Shown: piece after piece, positions 1-11,339 of the stretch
Numbering within the stretch: the first letter of the stretch is position 1
Layout: each line of letters opens with the position of its first letter
Assembly (NCBI GenBank): GCA_037447655.1
Contig: JBBHKE010003171.1
Coordinates: 69,438 to 133,437, forward strand
DNA: 64,000 bases
Direction of reading: 5' to 3'
Source: Zygnema cylindricum
Taxonomy: Eukaryota; Streptophyta; Zygnematophyceae; Zygnematales; Zygnemataceae
The notes under the pieces: generated by a model
Seen by the model: only the letters and a program-made list of their open reading frames with translations
Databases searched by the model: none
What the model was told of the DNA's origin: nothing
Program-made: the position numbers and the translations under genes

Positions 1-2
1 GT

Positions 3-458
3 GATGCCAGTTATGGAGATGTGCCTTTAAGGAGGTGTACGACTGGATATGTGTTGCAAATTGGATCCGGTGCATGTTGTTGGAGTAGCAAGCAACAAAA
101 AGTAGTTGCTCAGTCCACTATGGAGGCTGAATACATGGCTTCCTGTGCTGCCACCAAAGAATTAATGTGGGTTAAATCCCTTCTTGAAGAACTTGGGTTC
201 ATGAAGTCTGGAACTCAAAATGTTTTTTGTGATAATCAAGCTGCTATCTCTATTGCAGCTAATCCGAAACATCACTTCAAAGCTAAGCATATGGATATTA
301 GACTAAGCTTTGTCAGAGAGAAGGTAGAAAATAAAATTATTAAACTGGTTCATAAAACTGATAGAGAAATGATTGCAGACATGATGACAAAAGCAGTGCC
401 TTCCCCTAAATTGATTTATTGCAGAGAAAACTGTGGATTAAAATTGAAAAGTGACTAG
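3..458 (+). CDS. Ty1/copia Pol C-terminus: RNase H (partial, enters from left edge)
   Basis: This is the C-terminal part of a copia polyprotein, open at the left edge of the window and ending in TAG at 456-458. RNase H degrades the RNA strand of the RNA:DNA hybrid during reverse transcription in the virus-like particle. Visible marks are DASYGD at the start, GYVLQIG, STMEAEYMA (the catalytic Glu block), FCDNQAAI (catalytic Asp block), HHFKAKHMDIR and the terminal MIADMMTKA, all typical of copia RNase H. No stop or frameshift is seen. A polypurine tract (aattaaggggag, 460-471) and an LTR follow directly. At nucleotide level its first 60 bases resemble 16514-16575 of the non-autonomous element, so this looks like the autonomous relative of that element. 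Upstream domains lie outside the window. Confidence 0.93.
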   Translation, partial: DASYGDVPLRRCTTGYVLQIGSGACCWSSKQQKVVAQSTMEAEYMASCAATKELMWVKSLLEELGFMKSGTQNVFCDNQAAISIAANPKHHFKAKHMDIRLSFVREKVENKIIKLVHKTDREMIADMMTKAVPSPKLIYCRENCGLKLKSD

Positions 459-471
459 GAATTAAGGGGAG

Positions 472-1362
472 TGTTGAAAAGAGGTAATTAATAGTTCACT
501 TCCCTATTTTAGTTTTGTTTTAAAGAAAGAGAGTGAGGATCAAAGGCGCGCCATGGCTGCCGCCATATTTAGAAAGTGGCAGTTTTTGCAGATAAGGGTA
601 TTTTGGATAAAATGATGCCTAGGTCTAGATATGAACCTTTGACCTCTAGACCCTTTATAGCCTAACGCCTTAACCATTAAGGCGTTACGAAACGATACAC
701 GTGACGGGTTTCATAAATATATAAACATTAACGAAACAGCTAATTAACAGCAGACTAACCAAAATGAGCAATTTCTGCATGTACGCGAATCTGAACCGTG
801 TAAAATATGTTTTGATCGGACGGCCGGCATTAAAGCCGCCACGCGAAGTGAGCTTTTCGGCGGCATACGGATATAGCGTCACGCGGTGCCACGTGGCGCC
901 ACATTATTTGATACCGGAGAAGATGGGAGGAGGAACCATGGCTTCCGATATGACAGGTGTCACCTTGTAGACCTTGTCGTACAATAGTTGTACAATAAGT
1001 ACATCGCCCATTGTACCTTCTTGTACTTTATAGTGTTCCTATTGGACTAGGGTTTAATAGTAGGTAGTCGTGAGTAGGCAGACCGAGACTTAGTAATATT
1101 TAGGTACCTCTCTCTCTAAGAGAGCTTGTAACTATAAAGGTCATCTTTGACCAGCCATAACTTACTGCTCGGGTGAGCAAATTCAGTGATTCTTTTTGCG
1201 TTTGACTCAGGGGAGTCTTGTCCTCACAAGGGTGAGAGTGGTCAGAATATTTGTGTGCCTGGGCGGCGCTTATTCAGCGGGAAAGTAGAAGGGGCAAATA
1301 TTATCCTAGAGGCTTTACATAGGCTGCTCATTCTGTGGGTCAATGGAGACCACAGAATTTCA
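472..1362 (+). repeat. 3' LTR of the copia element (891 bp)
   Basis: The LTR starts TGTTGAAAAG directly after the polypurine tract and ends ACAGAATTTCA. From about 680 to the end it aligns with the LTRs at 13805-14874 and 16869-17938 (shared blocks around the CGGACGGCCGGCATT and CCTATTGGACTAGGGTTTA motifs), so these belong to one family. An antisense tRNA-like stretch lies at 615-687. The 3' boundary is fixed by the flank, which resumes the interior of a MITE at 1363. Confidence 0.85.
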
Positions 1363-1573
1363 GCTACTTTTCTCAAAGACCGTCCAATCGTCCAAATCTG
1401 ACGGTGTAAATTTTTTTTTTTTGTCCAAATGTTTTATTTGGTCCAATTTTTGGTCTAGATGTTTTAATTGGTCCGAATATGTCAAAATACAATATGGGTC
1501 TTAAGGTCATATAGTATGTTTTGCATACAATAAGCAAATTGTAGGGGCCTACTTTCACCTACTTTTGAACTAT
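1363..1573 (+). repeat. Right half of a hAT-like MITE interrupted by the copia LTR
   Basis: The sequence aligns with the right part of the complete 306-bp element at 59851-60156: GCTACTTT, the ACCGTCC..ATC..TCTGACGG block, AATATGGGTCTTAAGGTCATAT, and the terminal CCTACTTTTGAACTAT. The left half is missing exactly at the end of the LTR, so the copia element inserted inside this copy. Confidence 0.75.
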
Positions 1574-4540
1574 CGATAGAATGGACACTACAGTACTGCA
1601 CTCTACTGTATAGTACTGTACTATAGTGTAACGTACGTACGAAACATTCAATTTTTTTGTATTTTGTTTACCCGGTCGTACAGGAATTTGTTTTTTCTTT
1701 CTCTTTCACCCGGCTGAATCTGGCCGGCCCCTCGCACCCGAATCTGTTACAGATACGACGCGGCCTCTTGGGTACTGATCGGATACGGATTTGGGTAAGG
1801 ATTCGGGTGACCAATTGCGACCTCTGGTTTAGCATCAGAGGTCACAATCAGTACCCAAATGAGTACCCGACCATTACTCGACCGCCCGCAGGTGATTCAC
1901 AAAATAATAAAAGAAAAAAACAGATACGGTCGGGTAAGCAAAATCCGAAAAATATTGAAGGTTTTGTACTGTCCATACTATCCAACATTTTTGTACTTTC
2001 TACTCTTGGTATCGTGGAAGGTACGAAGTACCATTAATTTTGTTCATATTCGGGTACGGGTGGGTACGGGTAGTCGTGAGAAATCAAGTTTTAGTTAACT
2101 ATTATTTTCGTGAACGTGTATCGGGTAACGTGTAACAATTTTGGAGCGTGACATAGCCCGGTCAAGCATCAGGTCAGGTATCAGGGATTTGAAAAAAAAA
2201 AAAAAATTAGTTTCGGGTATCTCAAATTTGGACTTTTGCGACCTCTGCTTAGCATCACTTCGATATATCGCAATAAACATATATCAAAATGTTTGCCAAT
2301 ATTTTAGAAAAATATAGTCATGTTAAGCTTCTCGATATATTTTAGCGATAAATTGACAATCGAGTAGCCAAACCTAGGTACATATCGATATCGAAAAAGG
2401 GCCTTTGATACACAACACTAGACAACTGTAATTTGGTCATTGTAAAGCTTCCCATGATCCCTATTTGTCGTGAAGTAGGATGTATAGTAACCGTTTATCG
2501 TTTCTATGGTATTTGGTTGTTTGCCCATGTAGCCGTTACCTAGCGATCAAACTTTGGTTTGTAGTGAAGATTCTTTATACTCGTTTGCTACATAATATTG
2601 TGACGATTTAATAATACTAATAAAGACGCCATTTTTTTTGTGACGTTGTACACGTTTAGTTTTTTGTGACATTAAAGACGCTATGTTTATTTGTAACGTG
2701 GTCGAGGTCACTAATTTTGGAACTGTCGGCCATTGTTTCTTTCTGTGTTTTTGTCTTTTCTCTTTAAATCCGTCACCAAATTAAGCGCAAATATAACCAA
2801 AAAAAAAATCACAGCTTTACGTTTTCATACCAAAACTGTTGTGTTTCATTTAAAGAAGAGCAAAAGAGGAGATGGAGAGATAGAGGCGTCAACAACAAAT
2901 TTTTGGAAAGATCGATGAATGATAGTGGAGGTTCGAAACCCTTGTGAATTTTCTTCCCGTACATTTGCGCAACAAGTACAAAAAAAAATCAAAAATGCCC
3001 AAAGCTTGTGAGACTTGTTAATTTTTTTCTTGCTCATTAGTTACTTGTTACTTTGACTTAAAACAAGTTCTCCGAGTGATTCACATTCGAGTCACATTTG
3101 AAGATGAGTTGGCATGACGTGAAGGGTTTGGAAATGGAAGGGGTCATGAAATATATTTTTAGCTTCATTATGACTTAAGCGGGGTTTATACCAAGAGGAG
3201 CAACTACTTTTACGAAAATCATTTACCAACCTTTATTTCATACCTAGTTCTTATCAAGTCGTTTTTAATAGTTATTACTGTAAAGAAATTATTATAGTAA
3301 AGAAAAAAATTGTGTTATTAACTCTAATTTGTGTTCAATGGCCTAATACAAAAAAAATTATTGCTAATATTTACATCTAATACTATTTTTGATACACATT
3401 CCCATATTATAACTAATATTGTATGTGTCATGGTGGACGTATGAGCATGCGAGAACACGTGCTCTCAATTTTCCCCCGTCTTAGTTACTAAGAATTAAGT
3501 CTACGTGCGCTTCCTTATGTCAACGCAACTCACTTTCCCAAAACATTGAAGTCATTTAAAAATTTTTTTGTACCTTAGTTCGGAATAACACACAATTTTC
3601 CTACCGGCAAACATATATCGTGTGTTACACTATCAAAAAACTATCAAAATTAGAGTAAATGACACTACTTAAAGCGTACATATATTAGCGTAAAAGAAAA
3701 AGCAAAATTATTAATTATACTTTAGGTTCGAGGGTCAAACTTTACGTACCATATGAGCTAATTTACAATGTACGGTATAGTACCGAATGGTTTTTAATGT
3801 TGGTCAGACTACATTGTTGATCCTAAAGTCAGACCCTCAATCTTAAAATTGAAATATTATGATACTTTTTCCTTTACGGCTAATTTGTCAATTACTTTTA
3901 TTTTGTAACTATATATAAAAAATGTACTGTACGAAATATGTCGTTTCATACAAAAATTGCTCTTATTTTGTACAAACCTAGGGAAAAAATGTAAGAGAAA
4001 CAACGGCTACAAATAAAATTGAGTGGTTTGGACAATAGAAAACTCACTCAAAAGTGACTCATGATAATCAAGGGAAAATCTTCCGAACTTGTTTTGACAT
4101 GTTCACACATCAACTATGTCAACATAATATGGAATGACGAGGAGTGTTGTCCAAAAGGTAATTTCATATCCTGATAAGCCCGATATCGATGCATCAAAAT
4201 ATCGAATGGTGAGGGGAGTCGATTTACTATTATTAGACAAATAAAAATTATCGCGATATATTTGGTGGGAGACGATATTTTGTTCAATTGTAGTACAGAA
4301 ATGAAGTACGGAAGAAGTTTAGAGGTATAGTTGTGGACGAGGGGAGAGGGGGAAGCTCATTAGAAGAAAACGGGGGGGGGGCGGGGGGCTTTAAATATTT
4401 TTTGACAATCCATTCCATACTAGCCTACAAAGATATCGCAATAGCTATTGCTCTGATAACTTGTCCCTATCTATTGAATTTTTTTTTGCAATATTAGTGT
4501 TAGCGATAAACCAGACCGATCTATCGATTATTGGTAGGTC
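1574..4540. other. AT-rich intergenic stretch, no supported gene
   Basis: No ORF here resembles a known protein. It holds poly-A/poly-T runs, a short palindrome GACCTCTG..CAGAGGTC near 1829-1855, GGGTAC-type short repeats around 1770-2080, and stretches rich in TATCG/CGATA palindromes (about 2220-2400 and 4170-4530). The latter resemble similar stretches near 55290 and 56720-56840 and are probably fragments of an unclassified dispersed repeat. Confidence 0.5.
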
Positions 4541-4545
4541 AAAAG

Positions 4546-5511
4546 TGTAACAGTAATAGCGGATCGAACTTGTTTATAAATGGGTATTTAGGTGTTATAA
4601 TTATAGAGTACTAAAATTGGTAGACGTCCGCGAAAGAATCACGCTATTTGGAGTTATATTTTAAAAGTTATAGCGATGGGTGTATTTAGGTGACAGCGTG
4701 GGGTCTAAATAACAAGTGGGTATCATTGAAACGGGTTAAGGGTCAAATTAGTACCGAAATTACGCGCGTACGTTTCATAAAGTTCCAATGAAACGTTTAG
4801 TATGCACGGTGCTTCGTTTCGTACAAATTTTAGTACGAAACGTCACTTTCACTTAAGGGAATTTCGTAGGAAGTTTCGCGTGCGAAATTTGTTACGCACG
4901 CTCGTGCGAAGTCGCGTTTCGTTTGGCGCGCAATTTTGCACGTAAATGTTACGTAGTGAAACGTAACGTTTGATTGGTTAGTAAAGCGCTAAGTAGTTAG
5001 TAAGAGATTTCGCACGTTTTTGCATTGGTCAGTCTGAGTCTTTGCTGATCAATGATTGACCCAGGTAAAAGCCTGTTAAAACGGAGCGTTCACTCTGGCC
5101 TGGCGAGTCCAGGGCGATGATGGATAAATAGTGAAGTGTAAGAGGAGAGTAGACATCTTTTCCTTTGGAAAAGTTTGTGGAAATTCCGGCTGATCTTGGT
5201 CCTGAGCGATTAATACCAAATTGGAGAAAAGGCATTTTGCATTGAAATCTCTTACTAACTAAATAGTGTTTTAGTAGTTAAGAGATATAATTATTAAGAG
5301 TGGAGAGTAGAGGAAACACTTTAAATTGAAGGGTTGAGCCACGAGGGCAAGAGACCACGCTAATGTTATGTGGACAAAAGCTTCTTCTAATTTAAAGTTA
5401 TCCTTATGTGAGTGTTTTCCAATGTGGATGTGTATTTTCCAATGTGTGGAATGTGTGGTTGGAATTGTTTGTAGTAATGGGATTTTCTGAGAGGTAGGAG
5501 ATCCTGTTACA
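4546..5511 (+). repeat. 5' LTR of the gypsy element (966 bp)
   Basis: It starts TGTAACAG and ends CCTGTTACA. Its core (about 4730-4990) is dense in CpG and in GTTTCG/CGAAAC words, unlike the AT-rich surroundings. It contains a perfect hairpin CGTTTCGTAC-8 nt-GTACGAAACG at 4815-4842, present also in the other LTR. This core is a candidate promoter/enhancer, but no factor can be named. Confidence 0.93.
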
Positions 5512-5513
5512 TA

Positions 5514-5525
5514 TGGTATCGGAGC
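5514..5525 (+). other. Primer-binding site for initiator tRNA-Met
   Basis: TGGTATCGGAGC begins two bases after the LTR. It matches the usual plant iMet primer-binding site (TGGTATCAGAGC) except for one A-to-G change. The same variant is used by two other families in this window (25133-25145 and 32088-32099). Confidence 0.88.
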
Positions 5526-6291
5526 TTTGGTTAGAAACCAGGGAGAAGTTTGCTCACTCGAATATCGATTGCCGTGACCGGTGAGGGTGCTCTAACCTGT
5601 GTCGGTAGAACCAAAATGTGAAGTGGTAGGGGATTGGAGGGAAACTGAGTGATCACACAGCCAGCGGCCGCTGGTTAGATGTGGGGCGTGCTCAGGTCCT
5701 AAGGACTAAGGCGGGGTGGGCAGTGTAGCCACCGCCGAAGCTCACTCCAATTACCTAGAGGCCAAACAAACTTGCCTTCTCCTAGCAATGATTCATGTGT
5801 AGAGGGAGGGCTTGAAGCCATGAAGGGTGAGGATGTGAGGATTATAGAACAAAAGATCCTGATGTAGTGGGAAATGGGGAATTTGCTGATGGTGGAGGAG
5901 AAAAGTGGAGTACTTTACTTCTTCAAAAGCAAAGGAGTCCAGAAATGACTCAAAACTTTTCAAACCCTAAATTGTTACCTTTGATTGATTTCAATTTTGC
6001 TGTTGCAAAATTTATGGTTAAATCTTACCTTTGAGAGCTTTCAATTTTTGCTATTGCAAAATTGGTGGGGAAATTCTTACATTTCTGTTTCAATGTTGGG
6101 AAATTGAAAATTTGAATTTGTACTAACTTATTGTCAATGTCTTTTTAATTTCTCATATCTTGATCTTTTCAAAGGATTTGTTAAGGAGAAGAAGTTTTGG
6201 ATTAGAGCAATCTAAGGACTTCAAATTTGCATCAAATTTCTTTGGGAAATTATACTCTATCTTTCCTTTTGCTTGATTTAATTGTGTGATA
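5526..6291 (+). other. Gypsy 5' leader, non-coding
   Basis: This is the stretch between the primer-binding site and the gag ATG. It has no long ORF and no similarity I recognise, and is expected to be untranslated leader with packaging signals. Confidence 0.6.
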
Positions 6292-7608
6292 ATGGCAAAT
6301 TCTGCATGGAAACGTGAAATGGAGAATGCTTTGAATGTGTTGAAGAAACGAACTGTGAAATTGGTCAAAAGATTTAATAATCATGCTACCGCTGTGGATG
6401 AAACCATTTCCGAATTGAAAAGTGAATTAAAAGTTGTCAAAGAAAATGGAAATGTTTCAAATGAGAAATTAGATGAACTTATTAACTTAATTCAGACCAA
6501 GAATGATATGAATGACCAAAAGGGTGAGAGTAGTAAAAGGAATGCCAGTTTTAGGGAGGATGATCATGATAGACCTAAGAAGATAAGGGATTTGAAATTG
6601 TCTATTATTGAGGCACCATCGTTTGATGGTAAGAGGATTGATGAGTTGGATGCTTGGATTTTTCATATGGAATATTATTTGGAGTCTAGAAATTGCGATT
6701 GTGATGATTACACTTCTTTTGCTGTTGACTGTCTGAAAGGCGATGCTCAGATTTGGTATTATACTCAGAGAAGGTCTAAATTGATTCCTGATAATGCTGA
6801 TTGGGAAACTTTTAAAACCGCGATCAAATCGCGTTTCTTGTCTGTCACTTTTAAATCCAGAATGGAAGAAAAGTGGCTGAATTGTAAGCAGACTGGATCT
6901 GTGAAGGATTATATTGTGGAATTTGACTCATCTAGTATTCATGTCATAGGTTTGACTGATGAAATGGCTAAATTGCATTTCTTGAACTATTTGAATCCTA
7001 TACTGAAATCAGAACTAAAACATCAAAAATTTAATAATTTGAAGGAATTACAAGATAAGTCATTGGAATTAGAGGATCAGTTGGGGTATAATCGGGAAAC
7101 TCGATCACTCAGGGGTAATTTAAATGAAGTATCACAGTGGGATGAGGAGGAATTTGTTGAAGATGGTTTGAATGCTGGTCTGGTGAATAGGCAAAATATC
7201 TTCAGGGGAAATCAAAGGGGTGGACATAGTGTTAATGCAGGAAATATATTTAACAATAGAGGGGGGTACATTAAAAGTCCTAAACCGAACATTAATGCTC
7301 AGAAGCCTAACTTTACCATCCCCACATGCACTATTTGTCAGAAAAGGGGTCATAGAGCATTTGAGTGTGCACAATTGAAAAAGATTAACTGTTATAACTG
7401 TGGAGAGGAGGGACATTTTAGTAGAGAGTGCACAAAACCCAAAAAGAAAGTCACTTGTTTCAAATGTGGAGGTCCAGATCATTACGATAAAGACTGTACA
7501 GATAAAGGTTCTCTCAAAACAGTCGATGTAAATGAAGGTCTCCAAGAGGATATTGCATTATATCTAGCTGAGCAGGAAGCCCAGGAGGTGGGAAACGGAA
7601 AGGACTAA
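6292..7608 (+). CDS. gag: Gypsy Gag (capsid plus three CCHC zinc knuckles)
   Basis: This is the structural protein that assembles the virus-like particle and binds element RNA. I chose the ATG at 6292 (438 aa); an in-frame GTG lies six bases upstream. The N-terminus is a lysine-rich coiled-coil-like helix. The retrotransposon gag domain follows at about residues 100-260, with SFDGK, WYYTQRRSKLIPDNADWETF and KDYIVEFDSSS. The C-terminal part has three CX2CX4HX4C knuckles: CTICQKRGHRAFEC, CYNCGEEGHFSREC and CFKCGGPDHYDKDC. The frame ends at TAA 7606-7608, just after a slippery heptamer (7590-7596). The protein is intact by eye. Confidence 0.93.
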   Translation: MANSAWKREMENALNVLKKRTVKLVKRFNNHATAVDETISELKSELKVVKENGNVSNEKLDELINLIQTKNDMNDQKGESSKRNASFREDDHDRPKKIRDLKLSIIEAPSFDGKRIDELDAWIFHMEYYLESRNCDCDDYTSFAVDCLKGDAQIWYYTQRRSKLIPDNADWETFKTAIKSRFLSVTFKSRMEEKWLNCKQTGSVKDYIVEFDSSSIHVIGLTDEMAKLHFLNYLNPILKSELKHQKFNNLKELQDKSLELEDQLGYNRETRSLRGNLNEVSQWDEEEFVEDGLNAGLVNRQNIFRGNQRGGHSVNAGNIFNNRGGYIKSPKPNINAQKPNFTIPTCTICQKRGHRAFECAQLKKINCYNCGEEGHFSRECTKPKKKVTCFKCGGPDHYDKDCTDKGSLKTVDVNEGLQEDIALYLAEQEAQEVGNGKD

Positions 7609-7629
7609 CTGAAAGTCCTCAGTTTAGTC
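7590..7629 (+). promoter_or_regulatory. Programmed -1 ribosomal frameshift signal between gag and pol
   Basis: The heptamer G GGA AAC at 7590-7596 sits in gag phase as X XXY YYZ. After a 6-nt spacer (7597-7602) comes a stem-loop in which 7603-7612 pairs with 7619-7629: ten base pairs, one bulged T at 7625, and a 6-nt loop at 7613-7618. Gag stops at 7606. Pol continues in the -1 frame, which is open through the overlap. Heptamer, spacing, structure and frame direction all agree with retroviral-type -1 frameshifting. Confidence 0.8.
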
Positions 7630-8615
7630 AACCGGATCCAGAAGTTAAAGAGTTAACTTTGGAGGGCAAATTAATGAATGGAAAAGTTAGGATAGCTGAA
7701 TTTATTATGATTCTCACTACACTGCATAGTTTAAAGAATCCTTCTGATGAAATTCTCAACAACAGACCTATGTTAGGGCAGTTAAGTAATGATGACACCA
7801 GACACAGTTTGATTAGATTCGAGTCATTAGTGGAAGGAAAACCGTTGAAAGTAATGGTTGATTCAGGTGCCACACATAATTTTATTTCCCATAAGTTTGT
7901 AGAGGAAAATAAAATCCCCTCTGTCATAAAGGAAAAGCCTTTACATGTTCAAGTGGCAAATGGTAATAAGTCCACATTAGACTTACAAACTGACACGATA
8001 GAAGTTGATATCCAAGGTCATAAAATGAAAGTTGTGTGTGAAATAATGAATTTGGGAAGTGAAGAACTAATTCTAGGAAAGCCTTGGTTAACAGAACATA
8101 ATCCTCAAATTAATTGGGAAATTAACACCTTAAAAGTGAAGTCTGAAAACGGTTGGAAGGTTTTGCAAGCATTATCTCCTAAGAAATTGCATAGGAATCA
8201 TATAAATAACATAACCAGATTGGGAGTAGAAGGTTTGATATCTGCTAAACAGTTTAAAAAAAACTTAAAAGATAAAACGAATCATGCTTTCTTGTTATTA
8301 GTAACTGAGGCAGTTACTGATGAAGGGGGGGGAGAAAACACTAACATTGATGTTATCCCTAAATCTGACACCACTAAAACTTTCGAAAAACTAAAATCTG
8401 ATTTTGTAACTGACATTAATACATCTGATGTTGTTGTTAAGGATTTGATTTTTGAATTTCAAGATGTTTTCCCAAGTGATTTACCCTCGGGAAGGCCACC
8501 TTCACGAGATGTAGAACATGTTATTAACCTTGAACCTGGATGTAATCCTCCTGTCACAGGAATTTATAAACACAGTTTCTTTGAGCAAGAGGAGTTAAAG
8601 AAACAGATCAAATAA
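7593..8615 (+). CDS. pol: Gypsy Pol, first part: protease and linker, ends at an in-frame stop
   Basis: This is the -1 frame entered from gag. It holds the aspartic protease, which matures the polyprotein: the active site reads MVDSGATHNFISHKFV (about 7854-7901), with the flap and second half at LGSEELILGKPWL. The following segment (FQDVFPSDLPSGRPPSRDVEHVINLEPG) is the usual lead-in to gypsy reverse transcriptase. Translation stops at TAA 8613-8615, but the reverse transcriptase continues in the same frame immediately after. The stop therefore looks like a single nonsense change rather than a gene boundary. Confidence 0.88.
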   Translation, partial: KRKGLTESPQFSQPDPEVKELTLEGKLMNGKVRIAEFIMILTTLHSLKNPSDEILNNRPMLGQLSNDDTRHSLIRFESLVEGKPLKVMVDSGATHNFISHKFVEENKIPSVIKEKPLHVQVANGNKSTLDLQTDTIEVDIQGHKMKVVCEIMNLGSEELILGKPWLTEHNPQINWEINTLKVKSENGWKVLQALSPKKLHRNHINNITRLGVEGLISAKQFKKNLKDKTNHAFLLLVTEAVTDEGGGENTNIDVIPKSDTTKTFEKLKSDFVTDINTSDVVVKDLIFEFQDVFPSDLPSGRPPSRDVEHVINLEPGCNPPVTGIYKHSFFEQEELKKQIK

Positions 8616-11279
8616 CTTCTAGAGAAAGGACATATTCAACCCAGCAAATCACCGTACGGAGCACCAGTTCTTTTCGTCAAAAAGAAGGACGGAACGTTGA
8701 GAATGTGTGTCGATTATCGTAGTCTGAACAAGATTACGGTGAAGGATAAGTATCCGTTACCTTTAATTTCTGAATTGATAGATCGTTTAAAAGGTGCTAA
8801 AGTATTTTCGTTGATTGACTTGCGTAGTGGCTTTAATCAGGTGCCAATTAGAATTGAGGATGTTGATAAAATTGCTTTCAGGACTAGGGTGGGTCATTTT
8901 GAATGGATAGTGATGCCATTCGGCTTAACGAATGCTCCGCCTACATACCAAAGATTAATGAACCAAACTTTTTCGGATTACATAGATGAGTTTGTTCAGA
9001 TGTTTATTGATGATATTCTAATCTACAGTGAATCTAGAGAACAACATGTAATTCATTTAAGAAAAGTGTTAGAAAGGTTAAAAGAAAGAAAATTATATGG
9101 AAAATTGTCAAAATCTAGCTTTATGAAAAGTGAACAATTATTTTTGGGACATATAGTTAGTGGGGAAGGTGTTAAAGCAGATCCATCCAAAATCACTGCA
9201 ATCCAAAATTGGAAGCAACCTACTAATGTCACAGGAGTTAGATCATTTTTGGGATTGGCCACTTACTACAGGAAATTTATAAAGAACTTCAGTATGATTG
9301 CCGCACCTTTGACGGATTTACTTCGGGAAAATGAGACGTTTGTATGGGGAGCTGATCAAGAGAGAGCATTCAAGGAACTAAAAGGGAAGTTGACCTCTGC
9401 CCCTACACTGGTGTATCCTGACCTTGCTGGAGAATTTGAAGTTCTGATCACTACAGATGCTTCTGACAAAGGTCTAGGTGCAGTCATAAGTCAAAAAGTC
9501 GGCAAACACTTTCATCCTATTGCTTTTGAGTCCAGAAAATTCAATGATGCTGAAAAGAACTATACAGCACAGGAAAAAGAATTACTTGCGATTGTACATG
9601 CATTGGTGAAATGGCGATGTTATTTGCATAATAAAGAATTTACACTTCACTGTGATAATAAAGCACTTTCTTATTTACAAAGATTAAGTGATGCACAGAT
9701 TATGACTGGCAGACAGGTTAGGTGGATGCAAAAATTAGCATATTTCAAATTTAACGTCAAACATATTCCTGGGAAGACAAATGTAGTTGCAGATCCTTTA
9801 AGTAGATGTTTTGAAATAAGTGTTATGGTTCAGGATGAATTGTTTTTAGATACAGTTAGATATGGTTATGATAAAGATCCTTATTTTGTTGTGATTTGCA
9901 AGAATATTTTGGGAGGGAATTCTGACCCACTGAATGAGAGGCATGTCAAAAACTTTAGAATAGAAGATGGTTTACTGTATTTGCGAACAGGGGATAGGTT
10001 ATGCATTCCTGAAATGGGAGACTTGAGAAAAAAACTTTTACATGAAGCCCATGAGCATTTAGGACATCTTGGTCGAGATAAAACTCTTATTCGGCTGCAG
10101 AGTAGATTGTTTTGGCCAGGGATGGCAAAGGAGGTGTCGAAACACGTGGAAAGTTGTGTCCCTTGCCAACAGAGTAAACCTAGTAACCATAAACCTAGAG
10201 GTCTCTTAAAACCTTTAGATATTCCCGAAAGACCCTGGGAATCTGTCAGTATGGATTTTATTGTCAAGTTACCAGCTACATCTAGAAGAAATGACAGTAT
10301 CATGGTCGTAGTCGATAGGTTCAGTAAAATGGCAATCTTTATCCCTTGCAAAACTACTCATTCAGTTGTACATATTGCAAAGTTATATTTTGACAACGTG
10401 GTCAGACATCATGGAGTTCCCCTGTCTATAGTCAGTGATAGGGATTCTAAATTTACATCTGCATTTTGGAAAGAATTGCAGCAAAATTTAGGCACTGAAT
10501 TGAAAATGAGTACCGCTTATCATCCTGAGACAGATGGACAGACAGAAAGGATGAACCGTACACTAGAGGAAATGCTTAGGACTGTTTGCAGTGGAGTTCA
10601 GAACACATGGGAATCTAAACTGCCATTAATGGAATTTGCATACAATTCATGTAAACATGCTAGTACGGGATTCTCACCATTTGAAGTTGCATACGGATAC
10701 CAACCTAGAGAAGCATTAGACTTAATAACAGGGGTCACTCAAGAGAATAGAGGTTCAGGAACAGAGTTTTGGGAATACATTCAAACAGTTTGGAAAACTG
10801 TCCGGGATGCATTAGTGGAGGCACAAAGGAGGCAAGAATTAAATGCTAACCGCAAACGGGGTGATTGGGTGTTACGCACAGGCGACAAGGTTTGGCTTTC
10901 TACAACTCATTACAGGTGCAAGATCGAGGGACAATCGGATCCTATGGGAAAATTTGCTCCTAAGTACATTGGACCATTTACTGTAACCGAGATGATATCG
11001 TCAGTTGTTGCCAAATTGGACTTGCCGCCTTCAACAAAGATTCATCCAGTGATACACATCAGCCAATTGAAACCAGTAAATCTTCGCCCAACTGAAGGAG
11101 AATTGGAATTGGATCCCTCAATAATTATAGAATCTGAAGTTCACAGATGGGTAATAGATTGGGTTGGTCAACGGATCAAGGTCGGTGATACTATATTCTG
11201 GCAAGTGCATTATCTAGGAAGGCCTGAGGATGAGTTGGCTTTAGAGGATAAAAATTCTGAGTTTTTACAGAGGTACTAG
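8616..11279 (+). CDS. pol: Gypsy Pol, second part: reverse transcriptase, RNase H, integrase, chromodomain-like tail
   Basis: This runs in the same frame as the protease segment, separated only by the stop at 8613-8615. Reverse transcriptase: [47 protein letters not shown] and the catalytic FIDDIL (about 9003-9020). RNase [38 protein letters not shown]. Integrase: [11 protein letters not shown] and CVPCQQSK (HHCC zinc finger), then catalytic blocks [21 protein letters not shown] and the Glu in [17 protein letters not shown]. The C-terminus has [19 protein letters not shown] and a weak chromodomain-like stretch ([23 protein letters not shown]). There are no further stops before TAG at 11277-11279. 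Confidence 0.93.
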   Translation, partial: LLEKGHIQPSKSPYGAPVLFVKKKDGTLRMCVDYRSLNKITVKDKYPLPLISELIDRLKGAKVFSLIDLRSGFNQVPIRIEDVDKIAFRTRVGHFEWIVMPFGLTNAPPTYQRLMNQTFSDYIDEFVQMFIDDILIYSESREQHVIHLRKVLERLKERKLYGKLSKSSFMKSEQLFLGHIVSGEGVKADPSKITAIQNWKQPTNVTGVRSFLGLATYYRKFIKNFSMIAAPLTDLLRENETFVWGADQERAFKELKGKLTSAPTLVYPDLAGEFEVLITTDASDKGLGAVISQKVGKHFHPIAFESRKFNDAEKNYTAQEKELLAIVHALVKWRCYLHNKEFTLHCDNKALSYLQRLSDAQIMTGRQVRWMQKLAYFKFNVKHIPGKTNVVADPLSRCFEISVMVQDELFLDTVRYGYDKDPYFVVICKNILGGNSDPLNERHVKNFRIEDGLLYLRTGDRLCIPEMGDLRKKLLHEAHEHLGHLGRDKTLIRLQSRLFWPGMAKEVSKHVESCVPCQQSKPSNHKPRGLLKPLDIPERPWESVSMDFIVKLPATSRRNDSIMVVVDRFSKMAIFIPCKTTHSVVHIAKLYFDNVVRHHGVPLSIVSDRDSKFTSAFWKELQQNLGTELKMSTAYHPETDGQTERMNRTLEEMLRTVCSGVQNTWESKLPLMEFAYNSCKHASTGFSPFEVAYGYQPREALDLITGVTQENRGSGTEFWEYIQTVWKTVRDALVEAQRRQELNANRKRGDWVLRTGDKVWLSTTHYRCKIEGQSDPMGKFAPKYIGPFTVTEMISSVVAKLDLPPSTKIHPVIHISQLKPVNLRPTEGELELDPSIIIESEVHRWVIDWVGQRIKVGDTIFWQVHYLGRPEDELALEDKNSEFLQRY

Positions 11280-11339
11280 AGGGATAATAATATAGAAGTC
11301 CCGTCTTGATAATTAAAGGTGTTTTAACTGAGGTCAGTT

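Noticed and set aside
5029-5235. Minus-strand 68-codon ORF, repeated at 11842-12048
   Set aside because: It lies inside both LTRs of the gypsy element; the repetition reflects LTR duplication, and the protein resembles nothing known.
7601-7624. H-type pseudoknot after the gag slippery site
   Set aside because: A second 6-bp stem (7601-7606 with 7614-7619) is possible, but combining it with the downstream pairing leaves no loop nucleotides. The extended simple stem-loop is the better model.
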